NCBI GenBank assembly: GCA_041556555.1
Contig: JBFFIE010000014.1
Span: 1 to 42,833 of the forward strand
Source: SZUA-592 sp041556555
Lineage (GTDB): Bacteria; Pseudomonadota; Gammaproteobacteria; Eutrophobiales; Eutrophobiaceae
Direction of reading: 5' to 3'
DNA: 42,833 nucleotides
In this document: in pieces, positions 7,982-16,148 of the stretch
Layout: every line of letters begins with the position of its first letter
Numbering within the stretch: the stretch's first letter is position 1
The notes under the pieces: model-generated
The model's database searches: none
Told to the model about the DNA's origin: nothing
What the model saw: only the letters and a program-made list of their open reading frames with translations
Program-made: the position numbers and the translations under genes

Positions 7982-8205
7982 TTCGATTTCTTGCCCTTGT
8001 AACTCAGGTAATGATCCCTGCTGCAAAAGAACAGATCTTCATCATTAATGGCATCGTTTTTGTCGACATATATACCACAATAACTGCAACGAACGGCTCT
8101 TAATCTCTTTTCGCCTTTATTATCAGGCTCGACTGATTTCCTCTTATGAAAAAACAGCCTGTAGATAATCCAGACTGCAGCAATGAGAATAAGAATTCTA
8201 AGCAT
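7978..8205 (-). CDS. Small PP0621-family membrane-anchored protein with cysteine cluster
   Basis: A 75-residue protein: an N-terminal membrane helix (MLRILILIAAVWIIYRLFF) followed by a basic linker and a small domain with CSYCGIYV and FCSRDHYLSY, a CxxC and C.x.H arrangement that could bind zinc. Proteins of this shape (PP0621 family) are commonly found next to pilS in gammaproteobacteria; the function is unknown. The ATG at 8205 is chosen. A TTG four codons upstream (8217) is possible, and neither has a clear Shine-Dalgarno. It overlaps pilS by four bases, so it probably heads a three-gene operon with pilSR. Confidence 0.8.
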   Translation of the reverse strand: MLRILILIAAVWIIYRLFFHKRKSVEPDNKGEKRLRAVRCSYCGIYVDKNDAINDEDLFFCSRDHYLSYKGKKSK

Positions 8206-8358
8206 ATTACATATCAATGAATAATTGACTTGTCGATAATGATTCTAGGGTATAAATCGAAAAAAAGGCGAGGAACATTATCTTCATAACACCCTGAAAT
8301 CTGTGTATGCTTACGATATCACACCACGGCTCTCCTCATATTCAAGACTGACAGAATA

Positions 8359-9528
8359 ATGAACCTTCACGAATATCAGGCCAAGAAACTCTTTATAGAA
8401 TACGGCATACCTGTTCCCCCCGGATACCCTGCGCATTCTGTTAAGGAAGCCATGCGCCATGCAACAGAGCTTAATGGGGAAGGCTGGGTCATCAAGGCCC
8501 AGGTGCATGCGGGTGGCAGGGGCAAGGCCGGGGGAGTTAAGCTTGCGCATTCAATCGAGGAAGTGGAGTCATTGACCCGTGCCATGCTTGGTACACGTCT
8601 GATTACCAAGCAATCGGCACCGGACGGACAACCGGTCAACTGTGTACTGATACAGAGTCTCACAGACATCAAGGAGGAAATGTACCTGGGTCTGCTGGTG
8701 GACCGGGCATCGCGCCGCGTTGCGATCATTGCTTCAGCGGCAGGTGGCATGGACATAGAGGAAGTAGCAGAAACCCAGCCGGAAAAAATTTTGAGTATCG
8801 CCATCGACCCAATCCTTGGCTTGCAGGGATTTCAGACCCGACGGATAGCTGGGATGTTGGGACTTGATGCCAATCAACAAAAGCAACTGGATTATATTAT
8901 CAAGTCCCTTTACCAACTGTTTATCGAAAAAGATCTCAGCCTCGTAGAGATCAATCCTCTGATCATTGCTGCCGATGGAAATCTGATGGCGTTGGATGCC
9001 AAAGTATCAATAGATGATAACGCTCTATTCAGACAGCCCAATCTTGAGGAATGGCATGATCCAACCCAGGAAGATGAGAAAGAAAGTACAGCAAAACGTA
9101 ATGACCTTAATTACGTGACACTTGATGGCAATATTGCCTGCATGGTCAATGGTGCCGGACTGGCTATGGCAACCATGGATATCATTAAATTACATGGCGG
9201 CGAGCCTGCAAATTTCCTGGACGTTGGCGGCGGAGCCACTGCTGAACGGGTCACTGAAGCATTCAAGCTGATTGTCTCTGACAAGAACGTTAAGGCCATT
9301 TTGGTCAACATCTTTGGTGGTATTGTCCGTTGTGACCTGATTGCAAAGGGTATCATCAATGCGGTTCAGCAGGTCGGAGTAGGTGTACCGGTCGTAGTCA
9401 GGCTGGAGGGGACCAATGTCGAGCAAGGCAAACAACTGCTTGCTGATAGTGGTCTGACCATCATCACGGCAGATGACCTGGCTGATGCTGCTGTTAAAGT
9501 CGTCACTGCTGCTGGTAAGGTTAACTGA
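8359..9528 (+). CDS. sucC: Succinyl-CoA synthetase (ADP-forming) beta subunit
   Basis: A 389-residue ATP-grasp protein that interconverts succinyl-CoA and succinate with ATP formation in the citric acid cycle, as a tetramer with SucD. The N-terminus MNLHEYQAKKLFIEYGIPVP and KAQVHAGGRGKAGGVKL (nucleotide-binding lysine region) are diagnostic. EINPLI and ALDAKVSIDDNA bind magnesium, and the C-terminal CoA-ligase domain contains NIFGGIVRCD. The length is that of the E. coli protein. It overlaps sucD by one base (TGATG). The 150-base region shared with the divergent PP0621-like gene has TTGACT at 8225 and TATAAA at 8251. Their spacing is too long for a confident promoter. Confidence 0.97.
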   Translation: MNLHEYQAKKLFIEYGIPVPPGYPAHSVKEAMRHATELNGEGWVIKAQVHAGGRGKAGGVKLAHSIEEVESLTRAMLGTRLITKQSAPDGQPVNCVLIQSLTDIKEEMYLGLLVDRASRRVAIIASAAGGMDIEEVAETQPEKILSIAIDPILGLQGFQTRRIAGMLGLDANQQKQLDYIIKSLYQLFIEKDLSLVEINPLIIAADGNLMALDAKVSIDDNALFRQPNLEEWHDPTQEDEKESTAKRNDLNYVTLDGNIACMVNGAGLAMATMDIIKLHGGEPANFLDVGGGATAERVTEAFKLIVSDKNVKAILVNIFGGIVRCDLIAKGIINAVQQVGVGVPVVVRLEGTNVEQGKQLLADSGLTIITADDLADAAVKVVTAAGKVN

Positions 9529-10400
9529 TGGCGATATTAATAGATAATAATACCAGGCTTATTATCCAGGGCTTCACGGGACGGCAAGGGACCTTTCATG
9601 CCCAGCAGGCAATTGATTATGGCACACAGGTTGTGGGTGGCGTGACCCCCGGGCGGGGCGGTGAGATGCATCTTGACCGCCCGGTATTTGATTCGGTACA
9701 TGATGCCGTTGCGGATACCGGTGCAAATGCCAGCATGATCATGGTACCACCGGGTTTTGCCGCGGAATCGATTGTTGAGGCCATAGATGCAGGCATCAGG
9801 ATAATTGTATGTATCACCGAAGGCATACCGGTACTTGATATGCTGAAAGTCCGGGCCTATCTGGAGCGTTTCCCGGATATCCGTCTGATTGGACCCAACT
9901 GCCCGGGCATCATCACTCCGGGCCAATGTAAAATCGGTATCATGCCGGGGAATATTCACCAGCCCGGGACAATCGGCATTGTTTCCCGTTCAGGGACATT
10001 AACTTATGAAGCCGTGCACCAGACCACAATCAATGGTCTCGGCCAAAGCTCCTGTGTCGGCATCGGTGGCGATCCAATCCATGGGCTCGACTTCATTGAT
10101 TGCCTGAAGCTTTTCCAGGAGGATCCCGGCACCAAGGGCATTATCATGGTAGGTGAAATTGGCGGTACCGCCGAAGAAGAGGCTGCTGAATACATCAAGC
10201 AACATGTCAGCAAACCGGTTATTGGCTACATCGCCGGTGTGACCGCTCCGCCGGGTAAACGGATGGGTCATGCCGGGGCCATCATTTCCGGGGGCAAGGG
10301 CACTGCGGACGACAAGTTTGCTGCTCTGGAGGCTGCCAATGTCACGGCCGTTCGTTCCCCCGCCGAAATTGGTTCGGCAATCATGGGCAAGCTTCAGTAA
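9528..10400 (+). CDS. sucD: Succinyl-CoA synthetase alpha subunit
   Basis: A 290-residue subunit that binds CoA and carries the phosphohistidine. The Rossmann CoA-binding domain opens with IQGFTGRQGTFHAQQAIDYG and GGVTPGRGG. IGPNCPGII and GIVSRSGTLTYE are family blocks, and the catalytic histidine is H248 in KRMGHAGAI. The ATG shares its A with the sucC stop, which couples translation to give equal subunits. nadE follows after three bases, so sucC-sucD-nadE looks like one transcript. Confidence 0.97.
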   Translation: MAILIDNNTRLIIQGFTGRQGTFHAQQAIDYGTQVVGGVTPGRGGEMHLDRPVFDSVHDAVADTGANASMIMVPPGFAAESIVEAIDAGIRIIVCITEGIPVLDMLKVRAYLERFPDIRLIGPNCPGIITPGQCKIGIMPGNIHQPGTIGIVSRSGTLTYEAVHQTTINGLGQSSCVGIGGDPIHGLDFIDCLKLFQEDPGTKGIIMVGEIGGTAEEEAAEYIKQHVSKPVIGYIAGVTAPPGKRMGHAGAIISGGKGTADDKFAALEAANVTAVRSPAEIGSAIMGKLQ

Positions 10401-10403
10401 TCG

Positions 10404-12011
10404 ATGCAAATTGCACTGGCTCAAATCAATCTGCTGGTAGGTGATATTGCCGGCAATACCGGAAAGATCATCCAGGCTGCCAGCGAGGCGAAACAGAAAC
10501 AGGCGGACGTCATTGTTTATCCTGAATTGACCATCACGGGTTACCCTCCGGAAGACCTTCTCTACCGGCCCGCGTTGTATTCTGCAATTGCCGATGCCCT
10601 AAATGAAATCAGTCAGTGCGGTATCGATATCGATCTTGTCCTGGGTTATCCGGAGAAGGTTGATGACAAACTTTACAATAGCTGCGCACATATTTCCGGA
10701 GGAAAAATTCAGCACCTCTATCATAAGCAGGAATTGCCCAACTACAGTGTATTTGATGAAAAGCGGTACTTCCAGCCAGGTTCCGGGCCCTGCGTATTCG
10801 ACCTGAAAGGCGTACCGGTAGCGCTCAGTATCTGTGAAGACATCTGGAGTAAACCGGTTTGTCAGCAAGCCAGAGAGGCCGGTGCCCGGTTGTTATTCAA
10901 TATCAATGCCTCGCCCTATCATTCCAACAAGATCAGTCTGCGCGAACAGGTACTGAGACAGCGGGTGACAGAGTCCGGTCTGGATATCGTTTATACCAAC
11001 CTGGTCGGGGGTCAGGATGAACTGGTGTTTGATGGAGCCTCTATGGTCATGGATGCCTCGGGCCGTCATTGTTTCCAGGCACCTGAGTTCACCGAGGGGA
11101 TCTTCATTCTGGAGTATCAAAACTATTCGTTTAACTGCAGAGATAATCAATCGGCACAAATACTCAGCAGAAACGAGGCAGTTTACAGTGCACTGATTCT
11201 GGGCGTGAAGGATTATGTCCGGAAGAATGGTTTTGAGGGGGCAATTATCGGTCTCTCCGGTGGTATTGATTCTGCACTGACATTGGCAATTGCCGTTGAT
11301 GCACTGGGCAATGAGAACGTTCTGTCAGTGATCATGCCCTCCCGCTACACATCGGCAATGAGTATGGAAGATGCGACCGAGATGTGCCATATTCTGGACG
11401 TCAAGCATCACACGATCTCCATAGAACCGCCCTTCAAGGCATTTACCAACATCCTGAAACCCGTCTTCGCCGGGCTTTCAAAAGAAGACACCACTGAAGA
11501 GAATATCCAGGCACGCTGTCGGGGTATCATCCTGATGGCCATATCCAACAAGACCGGCTGGCTGGTGCTGACCACGGGCAACAAGAGTGAGATGTCTGTC
11601 GGCTATGCGACACTTTACGGGGATATGGCGGGTGGCTTTGCCCCGTTGAAAGATATACCAAAAACCCTGGTCTATGAACTGTCCAGATGGCGTAACAGTA
11701 TCTCGTTGGTTATACCACAACGTATCATTGACCGGCCGCCAAGCGCCGAGTTGAAGGAAAACCAGCTGGACCAGGATAGTCTGCCGGCCTATGAAATACT
11801 GGATCCAATACTGGAGCGTTACATAGAGCAAGATCAATGCCCGGAAGAAATTATCAAAGCCGGATTTACGCAGAGAGATGTCGAACGTGTGGTCAGCCTG
11901 GTCGATCGAAACGAATACAAACGCCGGCAGATCGCACCCGGTGTGAGAATTTCCCAGCGGGCATTTGGCAGAGACAGACGCTATCCGATTACTTCAGGTT
12001 ATCGGGAATAG
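10404..12011 (+). CDS. nadE: Glutamine-dependent NAD+ synthetase
   Basis: A 535-residue two-domain enzyme that amidates nicotinate adenine dinucleotide to NAD+. The N-terminal nitrilase-type glutaminase domain (about 1-250) shows the Glu-Lys-Cys triad: E41 in YPELTITGYPPED, K108 in YHKQELPNY and C144 in LSICEDIW. The C-terminal synthetase domain has the PP-loop SGGIDS at 285-290 and TTGNKSEMSVGYATLYGDMA for adenylate and ammonia-channel contacts. It can therefore use glutamine, unlike the short ammonia-dependent form. It lies three bases after sucD and converges on bamD with only three bases between the stops. Confidence 0.95.
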   Translation: MQIALAQINLLVGDIAGNTGKIIQAASEAKQKQADVIVYPELTITGYPPEDLLYRPALYSAIADALNEISQCGIDIDLVLGYPEKVDDKLYNSCAHISGGKIQHLYHKQELPNYSVFDEKRYFQPGSGPCVFDLKGVPVALSICEDIWSKPVCQQAREAGARLLFNINASPYHSNKISLREQVLRQRVTESGLDIVYTNLVGGQDELVFDGASMVMDASGRHCFQAPEFTEGIFILEYQNYSFNCRDNQSAQILSRNEAVYSALILGVKDYVRKNGFEGAIIGLSGGIDSALTLAIAVDALGNENVLSVIMPSRYTSAMSMEDATEMCHILDVKHHTISIEPPFKAFTNILKPVFAGLSKEDTTEENIQARCRGIILMAISNKTGWLVLTTGNKSEMSVGYATLYGDMAGGFAPLKDIPKTLVYELSRWRNSISLVIPQRIIDRPPSAELKENQLDQDSLPAYEILDPILERYIEQDQCPEEIIKAGFTQRDVERVVSLVDRNEYKRRQIAPGVRISQRAFGRDRRYPITSGYRE

Positions 12012-12014
12012 AAC

Positions 12015-12785
12015 CTAACGCACAACAATACGTCGCACCTCATAAAGCCCCGGATGGTTGGGGTAATTTAATTCAAGTATGCGTAGTGAATCCTCCGCGA
12101 GGTCATTGATCTCCAGTACCTTGTAAGCCTTGGCCATGATTACCAGGGCATCCGGTATTGCCGGTGTACGCGGATATTTCTCGACCACATAACTTGCACG
12201 GTTGGCCGCAGCAACAAAGGCACCACGTCGCATGTAGTAATTGGCAACATTTAATTCATAATCCGCAAGAATATTGCGCAGGTAAATCATCCGCTGCCTG
12301 GCATCCTCGGCATAGATGCTGTCCGGGAAAAGCCGGGTAAGCTCGGCAAAATCCCTGAACGCAAACAGGGCCGAACTCGAATCGCGTTGGGTCCTGTCCA
12401 GTGGCAAGTAGCGCTGGGTAAAGGACCAACCCCGGTTATAGTTGGCAAGTCCCTTTATGTAATAGGCATAGTCGACATGAGTATTCTGCGGGTACAATTT
12501 AATAAAGCGCTCAGCAGCTGAAACCGAGGAATCCGGTTCGTCGTTCTTGAAATGCACGTAGGCCAAATCCAGTAGCGCCTGTTTACCATAGACACCAAAC
12601 GGAAAACGGCTCTCCAGTTTTTCATAATATTCAACCGCCTTGTCATAGTCACCTGAATCCATCGCCCCCCTCGCTTCGGCATAGAGCTGCTCGGCAGACA
12701 TATTGATGGTAGGGTCCTCTTTGCCCTTGAAAAAGGAACAACCGGAAACTGAGAGAATCAGAATTAACAGGAGAAACTTAGGCAT
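12015..12785 (-). CDS. bamD: Outer membrane assembly lipoprotein BamD
   Basis: A 256-residue lipoprotein, part of the BAM complex that inserts beta-barrels into the outer membrane. The signal peptide MPKFLLLILILSVSGC has a lipobox ending at C16. Five TPR-type helical repeats follow (AEQLYAEARGAMDSGDYDKAVEYYEKL, then LDLAYVHFKNDEPDSSVSAAERFIKL, and so on), with the conserved YAYYIKGLANY and the FPDS.YAEDARQRM segment. The length matches BamD/ComL. It is divergent from rluD, the usual gammaproteobacterial arrangement. Confidence 0.95.
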   Translation of the reverse strand: MPKFLLLILILSVSGCSFFKGKEDPTINMSAEQLYAEARGAMDSGDYDKAVEYYEKLESRFPFGVYGKQALLDLAYVHFKNDEPDSSVSAAERFIKLYPQNTHVDYAYYIKGLANYNRGWSFTQRYLPLDRTQRDSSSALFAFRDFAELTRLFPDSIYAEDARQRMIYLRNILADYELNVANYYMRRGAFVAAANRASYVVEKYPRTPAIPDALVIMAKAYKVLEINDLAEDSLRILELNYPNHPGLYEVRRIVVR

Positions 12786-12879
12786 CTTTATATCAATCGC
12801 TTGGACAACTTGTTTGCTATTTCATTTTGCTGTGTCATGGCCTGATAATGTCTTGTATGTACAAATATTACACTTCTTA

Positions 12880-13830
12880 ATGCAGAAAACAGTCAATCTC
12901 AACGCTGTAATACCCGCAGAACTGGCCGGGAAACGTCTGGATCAGGCCCTGGCCCGGATGTTTACCGAGCATTCCCGTTCCCGCCTGCAGGCCTGGATCA
13001 AGGACGGCCTGGTTTCTGTCAATAATGAGACGGTCAATCAGCGCAAACCGGTCCGGGGGGGTGAGTATATCGAAATCAGGGCCAGTTACGAAACCCAGGA
13101 AAAATGGTCAGCAGAAGACATTCCAGTCGATATTATTTACGAGGACAAGGCGCTGATGATCATCAATAAACCTCCGGGACTGGTGGTGCACCCCGGAGCT
13201 GGAAACAGGGGTCAAACCCTGCTGAACGCCTTGCTACACCATGATCCGGGTCTGGAAATTGTCCCCAGGGCCGGGATTGTCCAGCGGCTGGACAAGGATA
13301 CTTCGGGGATCATGGTGGTTGCCCGAACACCCGAATGCCACAATCGGCTGGTGGCCGACCTGCAGGCGCGGACTGTAAAACGTGAATACCAGGCGATAGT
13401 CAATGGGGTCATGACAGCCGGTGGCACGATCGATAAACCCATTGGCCGTCACCCCAGGAAACGGACCCAGATGGCCGTTGTCGAACATGGCAAGCCGGCA
13501 ATCACCCATTACCGGGTCGTTGAAAAATTTTCCCATCACACACATATCCGGATCCAGCTAGAAACGGGGCGGACCCACCAGATCCGCGTACATATGGCCT
13601 CCCTGAAACATCCCCTGGTCGGTGACCCGGTTTATGCGGGACGGGCGAAGGTTCCCAAACAAATTTCCGATGACTTGCTTGCGAGGCTGCAGGCATTCCC
13701 GCGGCAGGCCCTGCACGCCTGCGCTCTAAGCTTGACACACCCGCTGAGCCAGGAAACAGTCACTTTCGAAGTCCCTTTGCCTGAAGACATGCAAGCACTC
13801 CTCTCAGCCTTACGGGCCAATGAAGCCTGA
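12880..13830 (+). CDS. rluD: 23S rRNA pseudouridine synthase RluD
   Basis: A 316-residue enzyme that makes the pseudouridines in helix 69 of 23S rRNA (positions 1911, 1915 and 1917 in E. coli). An S4 RNA-binding domain (about 15-75) is followed by the RluA-type catalytic domain with YEDKALMIINKPPGLVVHPG and RLDKDTSG, whose D138 is the catalytic aspartate. ETGRTHQIRVHM is the third signature. The frame is open up to 12703, but those codons lie over the start of the divergent bamD gene. The ATG at 12880 gives the canonical MQKTVNLNAVIP start. It overlaps pgeF by 11 bases. Confidence 0.95.
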   Translation: MQKTVNLNAVIPAELAGKRLDQALARMFTEHSRSRLQAWIKDGLVSVNNETVNQRKPVRGGEYIEIRASYETQEKWSAEDIPVDIIYEDKALMIINKPPGLVVHPGAGNRGQTLLNALLHHDPGLEIVPRAGIVQRLDKDTSGIMVVARTPECHNRLVADLQARTVKREYQAIVNGVMTAGGTIDKPIGRHPRKRTQMAVVEHGKPAITHYRVVEKFSHHTHIRIQLETGRTHQIRVHMASLKHPLVGDPVYAGRAKVPKQISDDLLARLQAFPRQALHACALSLTHPLSQETVTFEVPLPEDMQALLSALRANEA

Positions 13831-14575
13831 ACCGGAATCATGGATAGCGGCCGACTGGCCGGCAGCCGGAAATATCAGGGCCGGGATCACGACCCGGAAA
13901 GGTGGTGTCAGTAGCGGTAAATTTGCCTCATTCAACCTGGGAAACCACGTCGGTGATGATAAAGACAACGTCCGTAAAAACCGAAAACAGCTGGAGAAGT
14001 TACTGCAACTGCCAGCTGAACCATACTGGTTGCAACAGGTTCATGGCAACCGGATCCTGAAACAGAATGAAGATGATCCCTGCAGAGAAGCAGATGGCTG
14101 TTACACGAATCAACCCGCACAGGTGTGTGTCGTGATGACGGCTGATTGCCTGCCAATCCTTCTTTGTGACAAAAAAGGCGAGGAAATCGCAGCAATTCAT
14201 GTTGGCTGGCGGGGCTTCAGTCACAACATTGTTCATCAGGCACTGAATAGCTTCAAAGCGCCGCCTGAAGAGTTGCTGGCATGGATGGGACCGTGTATCA
14301 GTCCGGAGCATTATGAAATAGACGAGGTTGTGCGTGACGCCTGCCTCCAAATTGCTCCTGCCGCGACGACTGTTTTTACAGCCAGTAGACCTGGTCACTG
14401 GTTTGCGGATATAAAACAACTCGCTTCTCTTCAACTGTCCAGTGAAGGTATACAGCAAATAAATATGACAGATCATTGCACCTACCGGGATGATTCGCTT
14501 TTCTATTCATATCGACGGGACGGTAATTGTGGAAGGATGGCAACCATCATATGGATGGATAACTACCCTGTATAA
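13820..14575 (+). CDS. pgeF: Multicopper/laccase-domain protein PgeF (YfiH)
   Basis: A 251-residue YfiH-family protein. In E. coli, PgeF is associated with peptidoglycan editing, removing wrongly built precursors. Other family members have purine nucleoside phosphorylase or phenol oxidase activity, so the biochemistry is not settled. Recognisable blocks are GITTRKGGVSSGKFASFNLG, QVHGNRIL, VMTADCLPILL, AAIHVGWRGF, GPCISPEHYEI and the terminal TYRDDSLFYSYRRDG, including the His-Cys-His residues that bind zinc. It is coupled to rluD, as in many gammaproteobacteria. Its usual partner clpB is separated here by a glutamate dehydrogenase gene. Confidence 0.92.
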   Translation: MKPEPESWIAADWPAAGNIRAGITTRKGGVSSGKFASFNLGNHVGDDKDNVRKNRKQLEKLLQLPAEPYWLQQVHGNRILKQNEDDPCREADGCYTNQPAQVCVVMTADCLPILLCDKKGEEIAAIHVGWRGFSHNIVHQALNSFKAPPEELLAWMGPCISPEHYEIDEVVRDACLQIAPAATTVFTASRPGHWFADIKQLASLQLSSEGIQQINMTDHCTYRDDSLFYSYRRDGNCGRMATIIWMDNYPV

Positions 14576-14643
14576 GCTAGGCTTAACCAGAGATATTCAT
14601 GACAAGCACCCCGAATAAAGACAATCAACAACGGGTATGAATT

Positions 14644-16068
14644 ATGGGAAACAAGACCAGAACACCCTCGTTTACCAGTAACGTTAATCGTATGGTCAAA
14701 CGGGCCATGAAGGTCCTGAAAATCGAGCCTGGGATCGCCCGGGCCATTATGTCCTGTAATTCCATCCTGCAAGTCAAGTTTCCCGTTGATATAAAAGGCA
14801 AGGTGGAAGTATTTACCGGCTGGCGTGCAACTCACAGTACGCATCGTTTGCCAGCAAAAGGGGGGATCCGCTACGCACCAATCGTCAATCAGGATGAGGT
14901 CGAGGCACTGGCTGCCTTGATGACTTATAAATGTGCCATCGTCAATGTACCTTTCGGGGGTTCCAAGGGAGGCTTGCAAATCAATCCTTGTGATTATACC
15001 CGTGATGAGGTGGAGTTGATTACTCGCAGGTTTGCCAGGGAACTGGTCCGCAAAGGTTTCCTCAGCCCGGCCACGAATGTACCAGCTCCGGATCTCGGCA
15101 CTGGGGAACGCGAGATGGCATGGATTGCAGACACCTATAAACACCTGCATCCGGAGGACATCAATTACTCGGCCTGTGTCACGGGTAAACCGGTACATCA
15201 TGGCGGTATCAGTGGGCGCAAGGAGGCGACCGGAAGAGGTGTCGTCTATGCCATCCGTGAATTCTTTCGAAACCCCGAAGATGTGAAGACAGCTGGATTA
15301 AATGGCGGACTTGGTGACAAACGCATTATTATCCAGGGACTGGGCAATGTCGGTTACAATGCAGCCAAGCTTCTACAGGAAGAGGACTGTGCCCGCATAA
15401 TCAGCATAATCGAAAAGGATGGTGCGCTGGTAAATGAAAAGGGGCTTCATGTTGAAAGCGTGAAGCAATATATGAATGAACACCAACAGACAGTCAAGGG
15501 TTATCCTGATGCCCGCTATATTGATAATGGCGATACCGTACTTGAACATGAATGTGACATATTGATTCCCGCCGCCCTGGAACGCCAGATCACTTCCGAA
15601 AATGCAGATAATATCAAAACCCAGCTTATCGTTGAGGCGGCCAATGGGCCGGTAACGTTCAACGCTGATGAAATACTTCAGCAAAAAAATATCACCATTC
15701 TGCCTGATGCCTTTGTTAATGCCGGTGGTGTAACAGTTTCCTATTTCGAATGGATCCGGAATCTGGCACATATTCGCTTTGGACGCATGGAAAGACGTTA
15801 CGAGGAACTGCGAGGGAAAATAGAACTGTCTGCCATGGAGAACCTGACTGGAAAGACCGTGCCTGATTCATTCTATGCCGAGCTGGCCCGTGGTGCCGAT
15901 GAACTCGATCTGGTGCGCTCCGGTCTGGACGATACCATGCGTGTGGCCTACCAGGAGTTAAAGGAAACCTTTCTTTCCAACAACAAGGTGACTGATCTCC
16001 GGACAGCGGCTTATGTTGTCGCCATCAACAAGATATCCCGATCCTATTACGACATTGGCGTTTTTTAG
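14644..16068 (+). CDS. Glu/Leu/Phe/Val-type dehydrogenase, probable glutamate dehydrogenase
   Basis: A 474-residue amino acid dehydrogenase, most likely converting glutamate and 2-oxoglutarate. The substrate lysines K72 (LPAKGGIRYAP), K96 (MTYKCAIVNVPFGG) and K108 (GGSKGG) have the same 24- and 12-residue spacing as K89, K113 and K125 of clostridial glutamate dehydrogenase. PAPDLGTGEREMAWI carries the catalytic aspartate (about D150). The Rossmann domain has IQGLGNVGYNAA, and VEAANGPVT and PDAFVNAGGVTVSYFEW complete the set. Coenzyme choice cannot be read safely. It lies between pgeF and clpB, where many relatives have nothing. I give no symbol because gdhA and gudB/gdhB types cannot be told apart here. 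Confidence 0.9.
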   Translation: MGNKTRTPSFTSNVNRMVKRAMKVLKIEPGIARAIMSCNSILQVKFPVDIKGKVEVFTGWRATHSTHRLPAKGGIRYAPIVNQDEVEALAALMTYKCAIVNVPFGGSKGGLQINPCDYTRDEVELITRRFARELVRKGFLSPATNVPAPDLGTGEREMAWIADTYKHLHPEDINYSACVTGKPVHHGGISGRKEATGRGVVYAIREFFRNPEDVKTAGLNGGLGDKRIIIQGLGNVGYNAAKLLQEEDCARIISIIEKDGALVNEKGLHVESVKQYMNEHQQTVKGYPDARYIDNGDTVLEHECDILIPAALERQITSENADNIKTQLIVEAANGPVTFNADEILQQKNITILPDAFVNAGGVTVSYFEWIRNLAHIRFGRMERRYEELRGKIELSAMENLTGKTVPDSFYAELARGADELDLVRSGLDDTMRVAYQELKETFLSNNKVTDLRTAAYVVAINKISRSYYDIGVF

Positions 16069-16088
16069 GTCTTTTTAATCCTCCTTCA

Positions 16089-16114
16089 CTTGAAAAGGCA
16101 GCCGCTGCCCTTAT
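16089..16114 (+). promoter_or_regulatory. Sigma-32-like heat-shock promoter of clpB
   Basis: CTTGAAA at 16089-16095 is a perfect heat-shock -35 element. Eleven bases on, GCCCTTAT at 16107-16114 resembles the -10 consensus CCCCATNT with two differences. The site sits 35 bases before the clpB ATG, and clpB is a standard RpoH regulon member. The spacing is at the short end of the known range, so the call is moderate. Confidence 0.5.
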
Positions 16115-16148
16115 TTAATCGATAACCATATTTATTGAGACGGTATCA

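Noticed and set aside
8225..8256. TTGACT and TATAAA upstream of sucC as a sigma-70 promoter
   Set aside because: The spacing is 20 bases, too long for a confident call; alternative -35 choices are weak.
12853..12864. TTGTATGTACAA inverted repeat in the bamD-rluD gap
   Set aside because: The arms are only five bases and there is no further support for an operator.
14563..15201. 212-codon open frame on the minus strand over the glutamate dehydrogenase gene
   Set aside because: It is antisense to a gene with complete catalytic motifs, and no domain is visible.
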